DNA from: Corallococcus sp. EGB
Lineage (GTDB): Bacteria; Myxococcota; Myxococcia; Myxococcales; Myxococcaceae
Assembly: GCF_019968905.1 (NCBI RefSeq)
Contig: NZ_CP079946.1
Coordinates: forward strand, 2,728,001 to 2,792,000
Reading direction: 5' to 3'
Length of the DNA stretch: 64,000 nucleotides
Numbering within the stretch: position 1 is the stretch's first letter; every line of letters begins with the position of its first letter. The notes below the pieces were generated by a model that was not told the DNA's origin, made no database searches, and worked only from the letters and a program-made list of their open reading frames with translations. Shown here piece by piece: positions 62,512 to 64,000 of the stretch. The position numbers and the translations under genes are program-made.

Positions 62512-63141
62512 ATGGCCTACCGGCTGATCATCTTCGACTTCGACGGGACGCTCGCGGACAGCGCGGACTGGTTTCGCGGCATCTTCAACGAGGTGGCCCG
62601 GCGCTACGGCTTCCGCGGCGTCAGCGCGGAGGAGCTGGAGTCGCTGCGCGGCCAGGACCACCGGGCCCTGCTCGCGACGCTGGGCGTGCCCATGTGGAAG
62701 CTGCCCTTCATCGCCGCGCACGTGCGCAAGCTCGCGGCGCGTGACGCGCACCGCATCCCGCTCTTCCCGGGCGTGGAGGCGATGCTGGAGCAATTGCAGG
62801 CGCGGGGCCTCACCCTGGCCGTGGTGAGCTCCAACGCGGAAGCGAACATCCGGCGGGTGCTCGGGCCGGTTGCCTCCGAGCGCATCCGCCACTACGCCTG
62901 TGGCGCGGGCCTCTTCAGCAAGCGCGCGAAGTTCCGCAAGGTGTTGAAGGCCGCGGGCGTGCGTGCCCACGAGGCCCTCTCCGTGGGAGACGAGGTGCGC
63001 GACATCGAGGCCGCGGCGGCCGAGGGCATCGCCACCGCCGCGGTGACCTGGGGCTACGCGACGGAGGCGCTGCTGCGCTCGCGCGCGCCCACGGTCGTCC
63101 TCACCCGCATCGAGGAGCTGCTGCAGGCCGTCGCGGCGTAG
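62512..63141 (+). CDS. HAD-family phosphatase
   Basis: 209 residues from ATG 62512 (GTG 62500 is possible). HAD motifs: I, IFDFDGTLADSA (nucleophile Asp and acid Asp); II, AVVSSNAE; III, the Lys near FSKRAKFRKVL; IV, SVGDEVRDIEAA with two Asp. The cap is an alpha-helical C1 type (about residues 20-90). It resembles phosphoglycolate phosphatase-like members (Gph/PgpB class), but substrate cannot be read. It starts 22 bases after the DTW gene. Confidence 0.92.
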   Translation: MAYRLIIFDFDGTLADSADWFRGIFNEVARRYGFRGVSAEELESLRGQDHRALLATLGVPMWKLPFIAAHVRKLAARDAHRIPLFPGVEAMLEQLQARGLTLAVVSSNAEANIRRVLGPVASERIRHYACGAGLFSKRAKFRKVLKAAGVRAHEALSVGDEVRDIEAAAAEGIATAAVTWGYATEALLRSRAPTVVLTRIEELLQAVAA

Positions 63142-63147
63142 GCGCGC

Positions 63148-63999
63148 TCAGCGCGTGGTGTTGCGCAGGTACTGCGCATAGAAGCGGATGGCGGCGGCGT
63201 GCTCCTCCACGGAGAGCCGCTCGTCGCGGCCGTGCATCCGCGTGAGGTCCTCCCGGTTCAGCCGCACCGGCACGAAGCGGTAGACGCTGTCGCTCAGCGG
63301 ATGGAAGTAGCGGGCGTCGGTGGCCGCCACGGTGAGGAAGGGCCCCACCAGCACGTCCGGGAACACCTGCCGGATGGTGCGTTGCAATTGCCGCCAACCC
63401 TCCGTGTCCAGGCGCGACACCGGCGAGGCCTCATCACCCTCCACGGCAATCTCCACGCGCTCGTCCTCCACCACCTTCCGCACGTGGTCGCGCACGTCCT
63501 CCAGGCTGTCGCCCGGCAGGAGGCGGACGTTGAGCACCGCGCGCGCCTGCGCGGGCAGCACGTTGGGCTTGGGGCTCGCTTCGAGCATGGTGGCCGCGAG
63601 GGTGGTGCGGATGCTGGCGTTCGTGGAGGGGGACGCGGCCATCCGCCGCTCGAGGAGGGGGGCGAAGAGCCAGGTGTTGGCGAAGAGCAGGCGCATGCCG
63701 AAGCCCATCTCCGGCCCCACGGACTCGAAGAGCGCCCGCGTCCCGCCTCGCAGCGCGGGAGGGAAGGGGTTGTCCTCCAGCCGCACGAGCGCCTGGGCCA
63801 GGGTGTTCGCGGCCGTCTGCGGGGGCGGCATGGAGGCGTGTCCGCCCGTGCTCCGCACCGTCAGCTCCACGCGCCCGGAGCCCTTCTCCGCCACGCCCAC
63901 CAGGGCCACGGGCGCGGCCACGCCGGGCACCAGCCCCACGCCAATGGGGCCTCCCTCGTCCAGCACCGACTCCAGGCGCACGCCCCGCTCGCGCAGCAG
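63148..63999 (-). CDS. M20-family peptidase, 5' end outside the window
   Basis: The frame runs off the right edge (the preceding visible residues are LLRERG), so only about 284 C-terminal residues are seen; the GTG at 63981 is internal. The visible part covers the late catalytic domain (SVLDEGGPIG with the metal-binding Glu/Asp region), the dimerisation lid (GRVELTVRSTGGHASMPPPQTAANTLAQAL), PNVLPAQARAVLNVRLLPGDS, and the C-terminal VAATDARYFHPLSDSVYRFVP with the late metal His. This is the M20 group of carboxypeptidase-S/PM20D1-like enzymes. Function: hydrolysis of peptides or N-acyl amino acids. Confidence 0.9.
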   Translation of the reverse strand: MLRERGVRLESVLDEGGPIGVGLVPGVAAPVALVGVAEKGSGRVELTVRSTGGHASMPPPQTAANTLAQALVRLEDNPFPPALRGGTRALFESVGPEMGFGMRLLFANTWLFAPLLERRMAASPSTNASIRTTLAATMLEASPKPNVLPAQARAVLNVRLLPGDSLEDVRDHVRKVVEDERVEIAVEGDEASPVSRLDTEGWRQLQRTIRQVFPDVLVGPFLTVAATDARYFHPLSDSVYRFVPVRLNREDLTRMHGRDERLSVEEHAAAIRFYAQYLRNTTR

Positions 64000-64000
64000 C

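Overview
The window is a high-GC (about 70 %) chromosomal segment of a myxobacterium, probably a Corallococcus or Myxococcus relative. The evidence is GTG/TTG starts, a MYXO-CTERM style C-terminus (Cys cluster, hydrophobic helix, Arg tail) at 38983-40245, many lipoproteins, a LexA box of the published Myxococcus type in front of recN, and dense gene packing. The genus is an inference. I see no IS element, prophage, integrase, CRISPR array or rRNA operon. Both edge genes are cut by the window.

Layout. 1-5.7 kb: a PEGA protein (5' partial), an ElyC/SanA-type DUF218 protein, a 5'-nucleotidase, and a tetR-coaD-MBL operon headed by a strong palindromic operator, then apt. 6-14 kb: SNF2/SWIM helicase, recN under a LexA box, a PP2C phosphatase, a membrane-anchored M23 endopeptidase and a degenerate GGDEF protein. 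14-22 kb: a translation and secretion core (RlmM-like methyltransferase, secA, tRNA-independent run rpsB-tsf-pyrH-frr) with leader hairpins and an attenuator-like element. 22-28 kb: frataxin CyaY, SixA, a lipoprotein and a 1257-residue fused flavoprotein resembling a single-chain NfnB-NfnA. 28-39 kb: surface polysaccharide genes (methyltransferase, GT-C-like membrane protein, a double GT4 protein, a divergent GT4, gmd-rmd) interrupted by a lipoprotein, a NADAR protein and an unknown gene.

39-48 kb: phytase-like beta-propeller, a second 5'-nucleotidase (lipoprotein), a highly structured intergenic region, a zinc-ribbon protein, then a three-gene operon DUF2760 - Hsp70 - Hsp70 with a long C-terminal extension. 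48-54.9 kb: tRNA-Ala(CGC) and a TPR protein from divergent promoters, then heme O synthase, an ABC-2 exporter and a cupredoxin-like lipoprotein. 55-57.8 kb: a Cpx-like operon (periplasmic sensor, small exported protein, OmpR-type regulator, histidine kinase) with phased GTGAAG boxes upstream. 58-64 kb: cspA, cupin, metallophosphoesterase, a DoxX/HxlR divergent pair, two membrane proteins, DTW-domain tRNA modification enzyme, HAD phosphatase and a partial M20 peptidase.

The best candidates for under-described biology are the fused bifurcase-like flavoprotein, the DUF2760/Hsp70/Hsp70 operon, the repeat-bearing C-terminal tail of ribosomal protein S2, the degenerate GGDEF protein and the structured region at 42109-42342. 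Intergenic stretches longer than 300 bases are described as separate entries (18347-18680, 57825-58178).
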